A stretch of DNA of 64,000 nt from assembly GCF_001865575.2 (NCBI RefSeq), contig NZ_CP017561.2, positions 806,001 to 870,000 on the forward strand, given 5' to 3'. The stretch's first letter is position 1; each line of letters starts with the position of its first letter. The translations under genes were made by a program, and so were the position numbers. This document shows positions 38,024 through 47,598 of the stretch, in pieces. Under the pieces are notes generated by a model. It worked only from the letters and a program-made list of their open reading frames with translations, made no database searches and was not told the DNA's origin. Source of the DNA: Paraburkholderia sprentiae WSM5005. GTDB lineage: Bacteria; Pseudomonadota; Gammaproteobacteria; Burkholderiales; Burkholderiaceae.

Positions 38024-40120
38024 ATGCTCAACCGCAGCAAGTCCCACTCGACATCGCAGCGCCGGTCGACCCGGCTGCACTCGGTCGTCACCGCGATCTA
38101 CCGCAAGCGACCGGTCTGGATGGTGTCGTTCGCGGCGAGCGAGGCGAGTCTGTCGGAGGGCTTGCGAGCGGCCTGCGCGTCCACCGCGATGCTGGCGCTC
38201 GGCAACCTGCTGCACGATCCGGTATTCGCGTGGGCGGCGATCGGCGCGTTCTGGACCTGCCTCGCCGATGCGGCCGGCTCGAACCGCGCGCGCTTCATGT
38301 CGATGATGAGCTTTGCGCTGCTGTCGACGCTGTGCGGCGGCATCACCGCTTTCGCATCCTCGGCCGGCAACGCGCTGGCAGCGCTCGCGGTGCTCGCGTT
38401 CGCGACGCTCGGCGCGTTCGGCCGCATCTGGGGCGCGGCCACGTCGCAGGTGACGATCCTCGCGGCGACCGCCTGCGTCGTGATGGTCGATCGGCCGATG
38501 CACGACGCTCGCGCGGGTGCCGCGTTTCTCGGCGTCTATCTGGTCGGCTGCCTGTTCGCGACCGCGCTGAGCCTGACCGTGTGGCGCATTCATCCGTTCG
38601 GCGCGAGCCGCGCGTCGTTGCGCGCGGTGTATCTGCGGCTCGCCGATGTCGCCTTCGATAGCGCGCGTCTCGTTGGCGAACGCGCCGCGCCGCGCGAATG
38701 GACCACGCATGCCGCGCGCTTTCGCGCCGACGCGCGCGCGTCGCTCGAACGTTCACGCGATGCGCTCGCGAGCGTGCCCGCTTCGAAAGCGGGCGGTGCG
38801 GCCGTCTACGACACACTGCTTGGCTTGTTGACCGACGGCGAAGCGTTGTTCGCCTATCTGATCGCGGTATCGGGTGCGGGCGAGAAAGTGCCCGACGATC
38901 CGCGCCGCACGCAACGCGCGGCGCGCTTGCTGAGTGCGATCGGCACAGTGCTCAGCGACATCGGCAGCGCGACCGGCGATGCGCGCTGGGAACGTCTCGC
39001 CGCTGCGCAGGCACGTCTGCGGCGTCTCGCGCAGCGGCTCGAAAGCGCGTTGCTCGAACCGGTGAAGCTGTTATCCGGTTTCGAGCTCGTCGATTTCGCA
39101 CCGCGCGAGGTGCACGTCGAGCCGTGGCGCGCGTGTGTCGCGCGTTACACCGCGCGCGCGTGGTCGACGCTGAAGGCGAACCTGTCGTGGCAGTCGGTCG
39201 GCTTGCGCCATGCGGCGCGTGTCGGCGTGACGACGACGGCGGGCTTCGTCGTGATTCGCGCGCTCGGTCTGCCGTTCGGCTACTGGGCGACGATGGCGAC
39301 GCTGCTGATCCTGCAGCCGTCGATTGCGGCGACGTGGCCGCGCAGCATCGAGCGCGCGGCGGGCAGCATCGTCGGCGGCGTGCTTGCGGCGGCGATCGGC
39401 TATGCGATTCATTCGCCGCTCGGCATCTCGCTCGCGGTGTTCCCGCTCGTGATGGCGACGATGGCGCTGCGCCCCGTCAGCTACAGCCTGTTCGTGCTGT
39501 TCCTGACGCCGGCTTTCGTGCTGGTCGCCGACTTCGCGACCCCGGGCGCCAACGAGTTGGCGTTCGCGCTGACGCGGCTCGGCAACAACGTACTCGGCTG
39601 CGTGCTCGCGCTGCTCGCGACGTTCGTTCTATGGCCGACGCGCGAGAAGCTCGACGTGCGCGTTTATCTCGGCGACGCGGTGCGCGCGAATCTCGCGTAC
39701 CTGCGCGCGTCGCTCGACGCGCCGCGGCACAGCGGCAAGGAGATCGAGCAATTGCGCCGCGCCGCGGGTCTGACCAGCAACAATGCGGAAGAAGCGATAG
39801 GCCGGGTGCGGCTCGAAAAGCTCGAGGACTCGATGGCCGATACCGTCGCGCTGACGGTGCTGAGCCTGCTGCGGCGGATGGCCGGCACCGCGACGCAGTT
39901 GCGCCTCACCGCGAACCGTCGCGACATGCATGGCGAACTCGACGAATGGGTCGTGGCGATGAGCGCGGCAATCGAGGCCGCGTTGAACCGCACGTTACGG
40001 CCGGTGTGGCTCGACTTGCCCGCGCGCGAGCAGTTGACGTCGCTCGAAGCGGACGCGGTTGGCGAGCTGGCGCGGGTGCATCGGCTGTTGACGGAGAGGA
40101 TGCGCGAGGCGAGGGGATAG
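38024..40120 (+). CDS. FUSC-family inner-membrane protein
   Basis: A 698-residue protein of the FUSC/aromatic-acid-exporter-like superfamily. Two hydrophobic blocks of about six helices each (residues about 40-190 and 390-540) are each followed by a helical cytoplasmic region. Typical segments are FAWAAIGAFWTCLADAAG in the first block and GYWATMATLLILQPSIAATW in the second. Relatives include fusaric-acid resistance and AaeB-type efflux pumps; without a membrane-fusion partner gene nearby I cannot assign export of a given compound. ATG 38024 (MLNRSKSHSTSQ) is chosen; the frame is open to 37946. Confidence 0.87.
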   Translation: MLNRSKSHSTSQRRSTRLHSVVTAIYRKRPVWMVSFAASEASLSEGLRAACASTAMLALGNLLHDPVFAWAAIGAFWTCLADAAGSNRARFMSMMSFALLSTLCGGITAFASSAGNALAALAVLAFATLGAFGRIWGAATSQVTILAATACVVMVDRPMHDARAGAAFLGVYLVGCLFATALSLTVWRIHPFGASRASLRAVYLRLADVAFDSARLVGERAAPREWTTHAARFRADARASLERSRDALASVPASKAGGAAVYDTLLGLLTDGEALFAYLIAVSGAGEKVPDDPRRTQRAARLLSAIGTVLSDIGSATGDARWERLAAAQARLRRLAQRLESALLEPVKLLSGFELVDFAPREVHVEPWRACVARYTARAWSTLKANLSWQSVGLRHAARVGVTTTAGFVVIRALGLPFGYWATMATLLILQPSIAATWPRSIERAAGSIVGGVLAAAIGYAIHSPLGISLAVFPLVMATMALRPVSYSLFVLFLTPAFVLVADFATPGANELAFALTRLGNNVLGCVLALLATFVLWPTREKLDVRVYLGDAVRANLAYLRASLDAPRHSGKEIEQLRRAAGLTSNNAEEAIGRVRLEKLEDSMADTVALTVLSLLRRMAGTATQLRLTANRRDMHGELDEWVVAMSAAIEAALNRTLRPVWLDLPAREQLTSLEADAVGELARVHRLLTERMREARG

Positions 40121-40126
40121 CCCAAC

Positions 40127-40441
40127 TCAGCCGGAATTGTCGCCGTCTTGCGCGTCGGTATTCACCGCCACCACCGGCAACACCGACTGCAGCGTGAACA
40201 CGCCGGCCGCCAGCGCGCGCTTATCCGCCGCCGTGAGCCGCTTGACCCAATACTCGGCGCTCGACGCGCTCGACCGGTCCGCCAGCTCGAACGACGCCAG
40301 CACGCGCACCGGCTTGCGCGAGCGCGTGTAACGCGCGCCCGTGCCGCTCACGTGCTTGTCGAAGCGAGCAGCGACATCGGTCGCGATGCCGGTATAGACG
40401 CTGCCGTCCGAGCATTCGAGCAGATAGAGAAACCACGCCAT
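40127..40441 (-). CDS. GIY-YIG domain protein
   Basis: A 104-residue stand-alone GIY-YIG protein (YhbQ/UPF0213 type). It starts MAWFLYLLECSDGSVYTGIA, with the two Tyr strands Y-L-L and Y-T-G, then the conserved Arg in VAARFDKHVSGTGARYT and the Glu in SSAEYWVKRL needed for metal binding. These small proteins are thought to be nucleases acting on damaged DNA, but the cellular role is unsettled. It starts 10 bp from the end of the FemAB-like gene on the same strand, so the two may be co-transcribed. Confidence 0.9.
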   Translation of the reverse strand: MAWFLYLLECSDGSVYTGIATDVAARFDKHVSGTGARYTRSRKPVRVLASFELADRSSASSAEYWVKRLTAADKRALAAGVFTLQSVLPVVAVNTDAQDGDNSG

Positions 40442-40451
40442 AGCCGCGCTG

Positions 40452-41675
40452 CTAGCCTTTGAACGGATTGTGTTCGCGCAGCTCGTCCACGTATGCGTGG
40501 ATGCTGTTCTTTTCGTTGTCGAGGAAATGGCCGACCGCGTCGGCGAACGCCGGATGCGCGAGCCAATGCGTCGAGCGCGTGACCGTCGGCAGAAAGCCGC
40601 GCGCCATCTTGTGCTCGCCCTGCGCGCCGCCTTCGAACGCGCCGAGCTTGGCTTCGATGCAGAATTCGAGCGGCTGATAGTACGCGGTTTCGAAGTGCAG
40701 ACACGGCACGTGTTCGAGCGCGCCCCAGTAGCGGCCATACAGCGTGCCGCCGGTCTTATCGTCGCGCTGATAGACGACGAGCGAGCTGGCGATCGGCTTA
40801 CCCTCGTATTCGGCGATCACGAGCAGCAGATTCTCGGGCATCGACGCGCCGATCATCCGGAAGAAATCGAGGTTCAGATACGGACTCGAAAAATGCTCGC
40901 GATAGGTTTGCCGATAGCACTTGCTGAAGAAGCGCCAGTCGGCGTCCTTGATGTCTTCGCCGTGGATCCTTCGCATCGTGATGCCCGCGTCGCGCACCTT
41001 GCGACGTTCGGCGCGGATGTTCTTGCGTTTCTTCTGTTCGAGCGTCGACAGAAAGTCTTCGAAGTCGCGATAGCCGTCGTTGAGCCAGTGAAACTGCACG
41101 CCTTCGCGTTGCATCATGCCGATCCCGGTGAGCGCGTCCGCTTCGGGTTGCGTCGGAAACAGCACATGCAGCGACGACACTTCGGCCTGCTCGGCGAACG
41201 CCATCAACGTGGCCGCGAGATGGCGCAACGCGTGCTCATCGGTCGACAGCAGCCGGTTGCCCTGCACCGGCGTGAACGGCACCGCGCACAGCAGCTTCGG
41301 GTAATAGGGCAGGCCGTTGCGCTTGTACGCGTCGGCCCAGGCCCAGTCGAACACGTACTCGCCGTACGAGTGGCCTTTGAGGTAGACGGGCGCTGCCGCC
41401 GCGAGCTTGCCCGTGCGCGCGTCGGTCAGCGTGACGAATTGCGGCGCCCATCCCGTGTCGGGGACCGCGCATTGCGTCGCGCTCAGCGCGCTCAGAAACT
41501 CGTGCCGCAAAAACGGCGTGGGCTGAGGCTGAGCGGCGAGAAGGGCGTTCCATTCGGCGGCGTCCACCTCGGAGGGCGATGCCAGAATGCCCGTGCGATA
41601 ATCGATGCGTTGCTGGTTCAATCTGAGTGACTGTTTGCAATGACCGGCGTGGCGCGGTGAAGCTGAAGCGGCCAC
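40452..41675 (-). CDS. FemAB-like N-acyltransferase (DUF482, peptidoglycan biosynthesis/recognition family)
   Basis: A protein of up to 407 residues with a tandem-GNAT layout. Segments DWAWADAYKRNGLPYYPKLL, FEDFLSTLEQKKRKNIRAER and FETAYYQPLEFCIEAKLGAF are typical of this family, annotated as peptidogalycan biosynthesis/recognition proteins; the reaction is not known. The GTG at 41675 is the furthest start; a TTG at 41621 (before NQQRIDYRTGI) is equally possible, since no ATG precedes the conserved region and no site is convincing. It is divergent from nadE. Confidence 0.85.
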   Translation of the reverse strand: MAASASPRHAGHCKQSLRLNQQRIDYRTGILASPSEVDAAEWNALLAAQPQPTPFLRHEFLSALSATQCAVPDTGWAPQFVTLTDARTGKLAAAAPVYLKGHSYGEYVFDWAWADAYKRNGLPYYPKLLCAVPFTPVQGNRLLSTDEHALRHLAATLMAFAEQAEVSSLHVLFPTQPEADALTGIGMMQREGVQFHWLNDGYRDFEDFLSTLEQKKRKNIRAERRKVRDAGITMRRIHGEDIKDADWRFFSKCYRQTYREHFSSPYLNLDFFRMIGASMPENLLLVIAEYEGKPIASSLVVYQRDDKTGGTLYGRYWGALEHVPCLHFETAYYQPLEFCIEAKLGAFEGGAQGEHKMARGFLPTVTRSTHWLAHPAFADAVGHFLDNEKNSIHAYVDELREHNPFKG

Positions 41676-41771
41676 GTCGTTCGTTGAGTTCGTTTATCCG
41701 GTCTGTCCAATTCCGTCGAGCCATCTAGCCGCGGTACCGCGAGCCGCGAAGGCTTGCCTGTCGATCCTGCC

Positions 41772-43484
41772 ATGAAGACCCGAATCGCTCTTGCTCAAAT
41801 CAATGTCACCGTCGGCGACTTCGCCGGCAACGTCGCGAAGATCGTCGCCGCCGCGCGCGCCGCGCACAGCGATGGTGCGAAGCTGCTGGTCGCGCCTGAA
41901 CTCGCGCTGTCGGGCTATCCGCCCGAAGACCTGCTGCTGCGCCCCGCGTTCTACACCGCGAGCGCGGCCGCGTTGGCCGATCTCGCCGCGCAGTTAAAGC
42001 CGTTCACGGGCCTGCATGTGATCGTCGGTCATCCGCTGCGCGACGGGTCGGACAACCTCGCGCACAAGCCGGCGAACGGCCATGGTAATGCAAACGCGCC
42101 GATCGAGCGCGGCGTGCCGCCGGTCGATACGTTCAACGCGGCGTCGCTGATCGTCGACGGCGAAGTGAAGGGCACCTACCGCAAGCAGGATCTGCCGAAT
42201 GCCGAGGTGTTCGACGAGAAGCGCTACTTCGCCTCCGACCCGCAGCCATTCGTGTTCGAACTCGACGGCGTGAAGTACGGTGTCGTGATCTGCGAGGACG
42301 CGTGGCATGCGTCGGCCGCGCAAATGGCAAAGGCCGCGGGCGCCCAAGTGCTGCTGATTCCGAACGGCTCGCCCTATCACCTCAACAAGGAAGCGGTACG
42401 CTTCGACATCCTGCGCGCGCGCATTCGCGAGACCGGTATTCCAATGGTCTACGTGAACATGGTCGGCGGGCAGGACGAGCTGGTGTTCGACGGCGGTTCG
42501 TTCGTGCTCGACGCTCACGGCGAACTCGTCGCGAAGCTCGCGCAGTTCGAGGAAGCCACGGCCATCGTCGAATTCGACAACGGCACGCCGCTGCCGGCCG
42601 CGCGCGCACCGGAGCAATCACTCGAAGCGCAGGTGTACGCGGCGCTCGTGACGGGGGTGCGCGACTACATCGGCAAGAACGGTTTTCCAGGCGCGCTGAT
42701 CGGTCTCTCGGGCGGCGTCGATTCGGCGCTTGTGCTGGCCGTCGCGTGCGATGCGCTCGGCGCCGACAAGGTCCGCGCGGTGATGATGCCGTCGCGCTAC
42801 ACGGCCGACATCTCGACCACCGACGCTGCCGAGATGGCGCGCCGCGTCGGCGTGCGTTACGACGAGATCGCGATTGCGCCGATGTTCGACGCGTTCCGGG
42901 GCTCGCTCGCCGATGAGTTCGCGGGCCGTGCCGAAGATGCGACTGAGGAGAACATTCAGGCGCGCATTCGCGGCACATTGCTGATGGCGCTGTCGAACAA
43001 GTTCGGCTCGATCGTGCTGACCACCGGTAACAAGAGCGAGATGGCGGTCGGCTACTGCACGCTGTACGGTGACATGGCCGGCGGCTTCGCGGTGATCAAG
43101 GACATCGCCAAGACGCTCGTGTACCGGCTGTGCCGCTATCGCAACGCGGCCACCACGTTTGCGACGCGCGAGGTGATTCCCGAGCGCATTCTGACGCGCG
43201 CGCCGTCGGCGGAGCTGCGCGAGAACCAGACCGACCAGGACAGCCTGCCCGAATACGAAGTACTCGACGCGATCATGCGCATGTACATGGAAGAGGACCG
43301 TTCGCTCGCGGAGATCATCGCGGCGGGCTATCGGGTCGATGACGTGAAGCGCGTCACGCGTCTGATCAAGATCAACGAGTACAAGCGCCGCCAGGCGCCG
43401 ATCGGGATTCGCGTCACGCATCGCGCGTTCGGCCGCGACTGGCGTTATCCGATCACGTCGCGCTATACCGAGCCGGTGGAGTGA
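41772..43484 (+). CDS. nadE: Glutamine-dependent NAD+ synthetase
   Basis: Final step of NAD+ synthesis: amidates nicotinic acid adenine dinucleotide using glutamine and ATP. The 570-residue enzyme has an N-terminal nitrilase-type glutaminase (about 1-265) with catalytic Glu in LVAPELALSG, Lys in YRKQDLPN and Cys in VVICEDAW, and a C-terminal synthetase with the ATP P-loop IGLSGGVDSALV and TTGNKSEMAVGYCTLYGD. Its own glutaminase domain means no separate amidotransferase is needed. ATG 41772 (MKTRIALAQINVTVGD) fits the family. Confidence 0.96.
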   Translation: MKTRIALAQINVTVGDFAGNVAKIVAAARAAHSDGAKLLVAPELALSGYPPEDLLLRPAFYTASAAALADLAAQLKPFTGLHVIVGHPLRDGSDNLAHKPANGHGNANAPIERGVPPVDTFNAASLIVDGEVKGTYRKQDLPNAEVFDEKRYFASDPQPFVFELDGVKYGVVICEDAWHASAAQMAKAAGAQVLLIPNGSPYHLNKEAVRFDILRARIRETGIPMVYVNMVGGQDELVFDGGSFVLDAHGELVAKLAQFEEATAIVEFDNGTPLPAARAPEQSLEAQVYAALVTGVRDYIGKNGFPGALIGLSGGVDSALVLAVACDALGADKVRAVMMPSRYTADISTTDAAEMARRVGVRYDEIAIAPMFDAFRGSLADEFAGRAEDATEENIQARIRGTLLMALSNKFGSIVLTTGNKSEMAVGYCTLYGDMAGGFAVIKDIAKTLVYRLCRYRNAATTFATREVIPERILTRAPSAELRENQTDQDSLPEYEVLDAIMRMYMEEDRSLAEIIAAGYRVDDVKRVTRLIKINEYKRRQAPIGIRVTHRAFGRDWRYPITSRYTEPVE

Positions 43485-43530
43485 AAGACGACGCGCACGC
43501 GGATGCCGCAATGCATCCGGCGCGGCGTAG

Positions 43531-43923
<393 letters not shown>

Positions 43924-43980
43924 GCCGGCGCAATCACGCACCGGCCCGGTGCGCGCAACGGCAAAAACCGTGCGCCGAAT

Positions 43981-44016
43981 AAAAAACGGTGCAATACCCT
44001 TGCGGATACTGCACCG
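43981..44016 (-). terminator. Rho-independent terminator of the porin gene
   Basis: Read on the minus strand: 7-bp CGGTGCA / TGCACCG stem enclosing an internally paired 16-nt loop, then TTTTTT. It lies about 90 bp after the porin stop. An additional 8-bp hairpin (CCCCGAGG / CCTCGGGG, 44073-44094) lies between. Confidence 0.8.
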
Positions 44017-44106
44017 ATACGCGCCTCTCGCAGCAGCGTGAAAAAGATTCTCTCGAAGAAACTCGTGATACACCCCGAGGAATGACCCTCGGGGCGCACT
44101 GTTCGA

Positions 44107-45264
44107 TTAGAACGAGTGCTGGATACCTGCGTACACGCCGGTTTGCTGGCGGCCTTGCAACGGGTTGTCCGTTGCAGCGGCGAAGCCCGCATTGTTCGCG
44201 TTCAGACCGAAGTTAGCATTCCGGCTGTTGCGCACCGTCGCAGCCTGCAGGTCGAGCAGCGTGCGCTTCGACAGGTTGTACGAACCGCCAACCGTGTAGA
44301 TCGTCGCATTGCCCGCGCCGTTGTTGCCGTTCACGTGGTAGACCGCCGCGATCAGAGCTGCAGCCGGCGTTGCCTGCCACGTCACACCGCCCCATTCGTG
44401 ATTGAGCGTGGTCGGCTGACCGGGCAGAACGCCCGTTGCACCTGCCGAACGCACTGCCTGGTAAGCGGCCTGAATCTTGAACTGGCCGAGGAACACATTC
44501 AACAGAGCCGAGTACTCGCGCGATGCAGCGAATACGCCGTTGGCCGTGTTAGCCGTATTGATGCCGTTGTTGGCGACCGGGCCACCCCACAACTGACCGT
44601 TCGCCGGGTTGCGGATTTCGTCGTACAGACCGCGGACCTGGAAGAGCGACGTCGTGTAGGTGATCTGCGCGCCGGCTTCGCGACCTTGTCCGGTGGAGCC
44701 ATTGCCGTTCCAGCTCGTCGCATTCGACAGCGCGTACTGACCGTAGAAGTCAAAGCCTGCGATCTTCGGCGACTGGTACGCGAAGTTGTTGCTCGACTGC
44801 GGCCAGTTGCGGCCGCGCACCAGCGATGCCGACGACCAGTTGGACTGACCGAACGGGTCGAAGTCCCACACGCCGTTCGAGATGAAGAGCATGCGGCCCA
44901 TCGTGAACGTACCGTACTGGCTGTTCGACAAGCCGACCGTTGCCCAGCGATTGAAGAGACCGCCGCCGCCAGGACCTGCGCCCGTCATCGTGTTGAACGA
45001 GCCTTCCAACTGGAACAGCACCTTGTTGCCGCCGCCGATGTCCTCGACGCCCTTCATGCCCCACAGGCTGGTACCCCAGTCACCGCTTTCCGCCTTGAAG
45101 CGGTTCGAGCTGCTGTTGGCCGCGCCGTTGGCGTTAGCGCCGGTCGGCACGCCCGACATGTACTCGAGACCTGCATCTAAACGGCCATACAGCGTGACGC
45201 TGCTCTGAGCGTGTGCAACAACGCCGGCCGACATCAGCGCAGCAGCGAGCAAAGCTTTCTTCAT
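44107..45264 (-). CDS. Outer-membrane porin, OmpC-type (Gram-negative porin family)
   Basis: A 385-residue trimeric beta-barrel porin for small hydrophilic solutes. A signal peptide MKKALLAAALMSAGVVAHAQ is followed by the conserved first strand SSVTLYGRLDAGLEY, the KAESGDWGTSLWGMKG segment and many alternating strands; the C-terminal GVYAGIQHSF ends in Phe as needed for BAM insertion. GGAGG stands 5 nt before ATG 45264. A long AT-rich region upstream probably carries its regulated promoter. Constriction-loop features (NRWATVGLSNSQYGTFTMGR) are typical of Burkholderia porins. Confidence 0.94.
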   Translation of the reverse strand: MKKALLAAALMSAGVVAHAQSSVTLYGRLDAGLEYMSGVPTGANANGAANSSSNRFKAESGDWGTSLWGMKGVEDIGGGNKVLFQLEGSFNTMTGAGPGGGGLFNRWATVGLSNSQYGTFTMGRMLFISNGVWDFDPFGQSNWSSASLVRGRNWPQSSNNFAYQSPKIAGFDFYGQYALSNATSWNGNGSTGQGREAGAQITYTTSLFQVRGLYDEIRNPANGQLWGGPVANNGINTANTANGVFAASREYSALLNVFLGQFKIQAAYQAVRSAGATGVLPGQPTTLNHEWGGVTWQATPAAALIAAVYHVNGNNGAGNATIYTVGGSYNLSKRTLLDLQAATVRNSRNANFGLNANNAGFAAATDNPLQGRQQTGVYAGIQHSF

Positions 45265-45876
45265 CTTCTCCTCCATACCCTGTCAAAAAAGAAACCCAGT
45301 ACTGCGAGTGGTGTTCGGACGCGATTAGCCCCGAACAGAAAGCGGTACCAGGGGAGCGTGGCGAGCGGATAGGGATTCTCCTGCCATGGCGTGTAGCGTC
45401 GAGCTATCTTTGCGCCATGCCGATCCCTCGCCGACCGGTTCTCCTCTGTGTTTTGAAGTGAAACTACTTTTAATCAACTTAGTTTTGCTACTTTGGTTAC
45501 TAATTTATCAAAAATAGCTTTGACTGACAGAAGAAATTAGTACCGCCCACAAGCGGTGTCGCCAAATTGCAATACGAATGTGTGCCCGGACCCGGAGCAG
45601 CCCCTCGCGAAATCGCTGAAAGCCTTATGTGGCAAGGTAATCGCGGCTCGCGAGGGGTCGCATTAAGGATTGCCACTATTGACGAGTCAAAAGCGGCGCG
45701 TTAGGGCGGAAAAACGGCTTGGCTGACCCGTTTTGTGGGATTTTCGGCGGTTTTCGGTGACCGAATGGCCGGGAAGGAGGAGGCGGCGAAAACGCAAAAG
45801 GCGCTCGTAAGCGCCTTGTAAAACTACATCGACTACATTGAAATGCCGGCCGCGTCATAAGCGGCGGGTAATTTTA
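45265..45876. promoter_or_regulatory. Upstream region of the porin gene
   Basis: A 612-bp gap between porin start and hisP end. Positions about 45455-45545 are unusually AT-rich for this genome (for example ACTTTTAATCAACTTAG and TTTATCAAAAATAGC), as expected for a strong regulated porin promoter read on the minus strand; I cannot fix the -35/-10 pair or OmpR sites. A 10-bp inverted repeat CCCCTCGCGA (45601-45610) / TCGCGAGGGG (45648-45657) encloses a 37-nt loop. The hisP terminator is at 45789-45817. Confidence 0.5.
45789..45817 (-). terminator. Rho-independent terminator of hisP
   Basis: On the minus strand: 8-bp perfect stem AAGGCGCT / AGCGCCTT with a 4-nt loop, followed by TTGCGTTTTC. About 60 bp after the hisP stop. 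Confidence 0.75.
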
Positions 45877-46656
45877 TTACTTGAGACTGCCCGACAGGAA
45901 TTGCTTCAGACGTTCGCTTTTCGTGTTGCCGAACACTTCGTCGGGACGACCTTCTTCTTCGACGCGGCCCTGGTGCAGGAACATCACGTGGTTCGACACG
46001 TTACGCGCGAAGCCCATTTCGTGCGTGACGACGATCATCGTGCGGCCTTCCTCGGCGAGCTTCTGCATTACCTTCAGCACTTCGCCGACGAGTTCGGGGT
46101 CGAGCGCGGACGTCGGTTCGTCGAACAGCATCACGTCGGGATGCATCGCCAACGCCCGCGCAATCGCCACGCGCTGCTGCTGGCCGCCCGACAGATGGGA
46201 CGGATACTGCTTTTCGAGACGCGGCGCAAGGCCGACCTTCTCCAGATATTCGCGCGCGCGATCCTCGGCTTCCTTTCGTTTCAGACCCAGCACATGCACT
46301 GGCGCCTCGATGATGTTCTCGAGCACATTCATGTGCGACCACAGGTTGAAGTGCTGGAACACCATCGAAAGCTTCGTGCGCACGCGCTGCAACTGTTTCG
46401 GGTCCGACACGCGCAACGCGCCGTCCTTCGCGCTCTGCGTGCGCACTTCCTCGCCGTCGACGAAAATGCGCCCCGCGTTCGGCTGTTCCAGGAAGTTGAT
46501 GCAGCGGAGCATCGTGCTCTTGCCCGAACCGGATGAGCCGATCACGCTGATCACGTCGCCGGCATTGGCTTTCAGCGACACGCCCTTGAGGACTTCGTTG
46601 TCGCCGTACTTTTTGTGAAGCTCGTCGACGAAGAGCTTCTGCTTCTTGGGGTTCAT
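45877..46656 (-). CDS. hisP: Histidine/basic amino acid ABC importer, ATP-binding protein
   Basis: A 259-residue ABC ATPase energising uptake of histidine and related basic amino acids. Walker A GSSGSGKS, the signature [15 protein letters not shown] and Walker [15 protein letters not shown] are intact, and long stretches ([40 protein letters not shown]) closely match enterobacterial HisP. AAGGATCC precedes the ATG. It is the last gene of hisQ-hisM-hisP, separated from hisM by 228 bp that hold a nested inverted repeat. No solute-binding protein gene is adjacent, so the receptor must be encoded elsewhere. Confidence 0.93.
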   Translation of the reverse strand: MNPKKQKLFVDELHKKYGDNEVLKGVSLKANAGDVISVIGSSGSGKSTMLRCINFLEQPNAGRIFVDGEEVRTQSAKDGALRVSDPKQLQRVRTKLSMVFQHFNLWSHMNVLENIIEAPVHVLGLKRKEAEDRAREYLEKVGLAPRLEKQYPSHLSGGQQQRVAIARALAMHPDVMLFDEPTSALDPELVGEVLKVMQKLAEEGRTMIVVTHEMGFARNVSNHVMFLHQGRVEEEGRPDEVFGNTKSERLKQFLSGSLK

Positions 46657-46681
46657 CAGGATCCTTAACGAGCTTGCTTGT

Positions 46682-46874
46682 ATAGGGTCTGCTTACATAT
46701 GGAACGCACGTGCAAACCCATTCCTGGATTTCATTGCAGGGGAATGCCCGCTATCGGCCGCATGGCGGCGTCGCGCGTCGCTCACGTGGCGCGGCCACGC
46801 AGCGCTCCTTACTCCTTGCCCTGCGGCCGATAGCGGGCATTCGCACGTGCGTTCCATATGTAAGCAGACCCTAT
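46682..46874. repeat. Nested perfect inverted repeat between hisM and hisP
   Basis: Outer arms 46682-46713 and 46843-46874 are exact 32-bp reverse complements. Inner arms 46742-46762 and 46822-46842 are exact 21-bp reverse complements. On the right the arms abut, giving a 53-bp arm; on the left they are separated by 28 bp (46714-46741), as if that segment had been inserted into or lost from one arm. The central 59 bp contain a small GTGGC/GCCAC hairpin. No open reading frame is inside. It is not an ordinary terminator: the arms are long and no T-run follows. Confidence 0.9.
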
Positions 46875-46884
46875 GGACGCGCAG

Positions 46885-47598
46885 TTACTTGCCTTGCGGC
46901 CGCAGATAGGCGAGCCAGCGACGCTCGGCGCGGCGGAACAGCCACACGAGCGCGAAAGAAATGCAGAGGTACAGCAGTGCGGCGATGCCGAACGCGTTGA
47001 AAGACTGATACGTCGCGGAGTTCACGTCGCGCGCGATCTTCAGGATGTCCGGCACCGTGGCCGTGAACGCGACGGTGGTCGCGTGCAGCATCAGGATCAC
47101 TTCGTTGCTGTAGTAGGGCAGCGCGCGGCGCAGCGCCGACGGCAGAATGACGCGGCGGTACAGCGTAAACGACGACATGCCGTACGCGCGCGCCGCTTCG
47201 ATCTCGCCGTAGGGCGTCGCCTTGATCGCGCCCGCGAAGATTTCGGTGGTGTACGCGCAGGTGTTCAGCGTGAACGCGAGCAGCGTGCAATGCATGCCGT
47301 CGCGGAAGAACGCGTTGGTCAGCTCGTTGTTGCGGATGATCTCGAGGCTGTAGAGACCCGTGTAGCACAGCAGCAATTGCACGTAGAGCGGGGTGCCGCG
47401 GAAGATATACGTGTACAGCCATACCAGGCCCGCGAGCCATTTCTTCTTCGACACGCGCGCGACCGCGAGCGGCACCGACAGACAGAAGCCCAAGCCGATC
47501 GAGACGACCAGCAGCCACAACGTGATCGCGACACCGGTGAAGCGATAGCCGTCGGTGAACAGATAGTTGCGCCAATATTGCTGAATGATCTCGATCAT
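46885..47598 (-). CDS. hisM: Histidine/basic amino acid ABC importer permease HisM
   Basis: A 237-residue inner-membrane permease, with about five helices and the cytoplasmic EAA loop (GEIEAARAYGMSSFTLYRRV) that docks on HisP. The segments YRFTGVAITLWLLVVS, FRGTPLYVQLLLCYTGLYSLE and LNTCAYTTEIFAGAI closely match enterobacterial HisM. Its ATG overlaps the stop of hisQ by 4 nt (ATGA), so the two permeases are made in a coupled way and form the HisQM heterodimer. Confidence 0.93.
   Translation of the reverse strand: MIEIIQQYWRNYLFTDGYRFTGVAITLWLLVVSIGLGFCLSVPLAVARVSKKKWLAGLVWLYTYIFRGTPLYVQLLLCYTGLYSLEIIRNNELTNAFFRDGMHCTLLAFTLNTCAYTTEIFAGAIKATPYGEIEAARAYGMSSFTLYRRVILPSALRRALPYYSNEVILMLHATTVAFTATVPDILKIARDVNSATYQSFNAFGIAALLYLCISFALVWLFRRAERRWLAYLRPQGK

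Noticed and set aside
46682..46874. Inverted repeat as a simple terminator of hisM
   Set aside because: The arms are far too long (53 bp) and no T-run follows in the direction of transcription; hisP must still be expressed.
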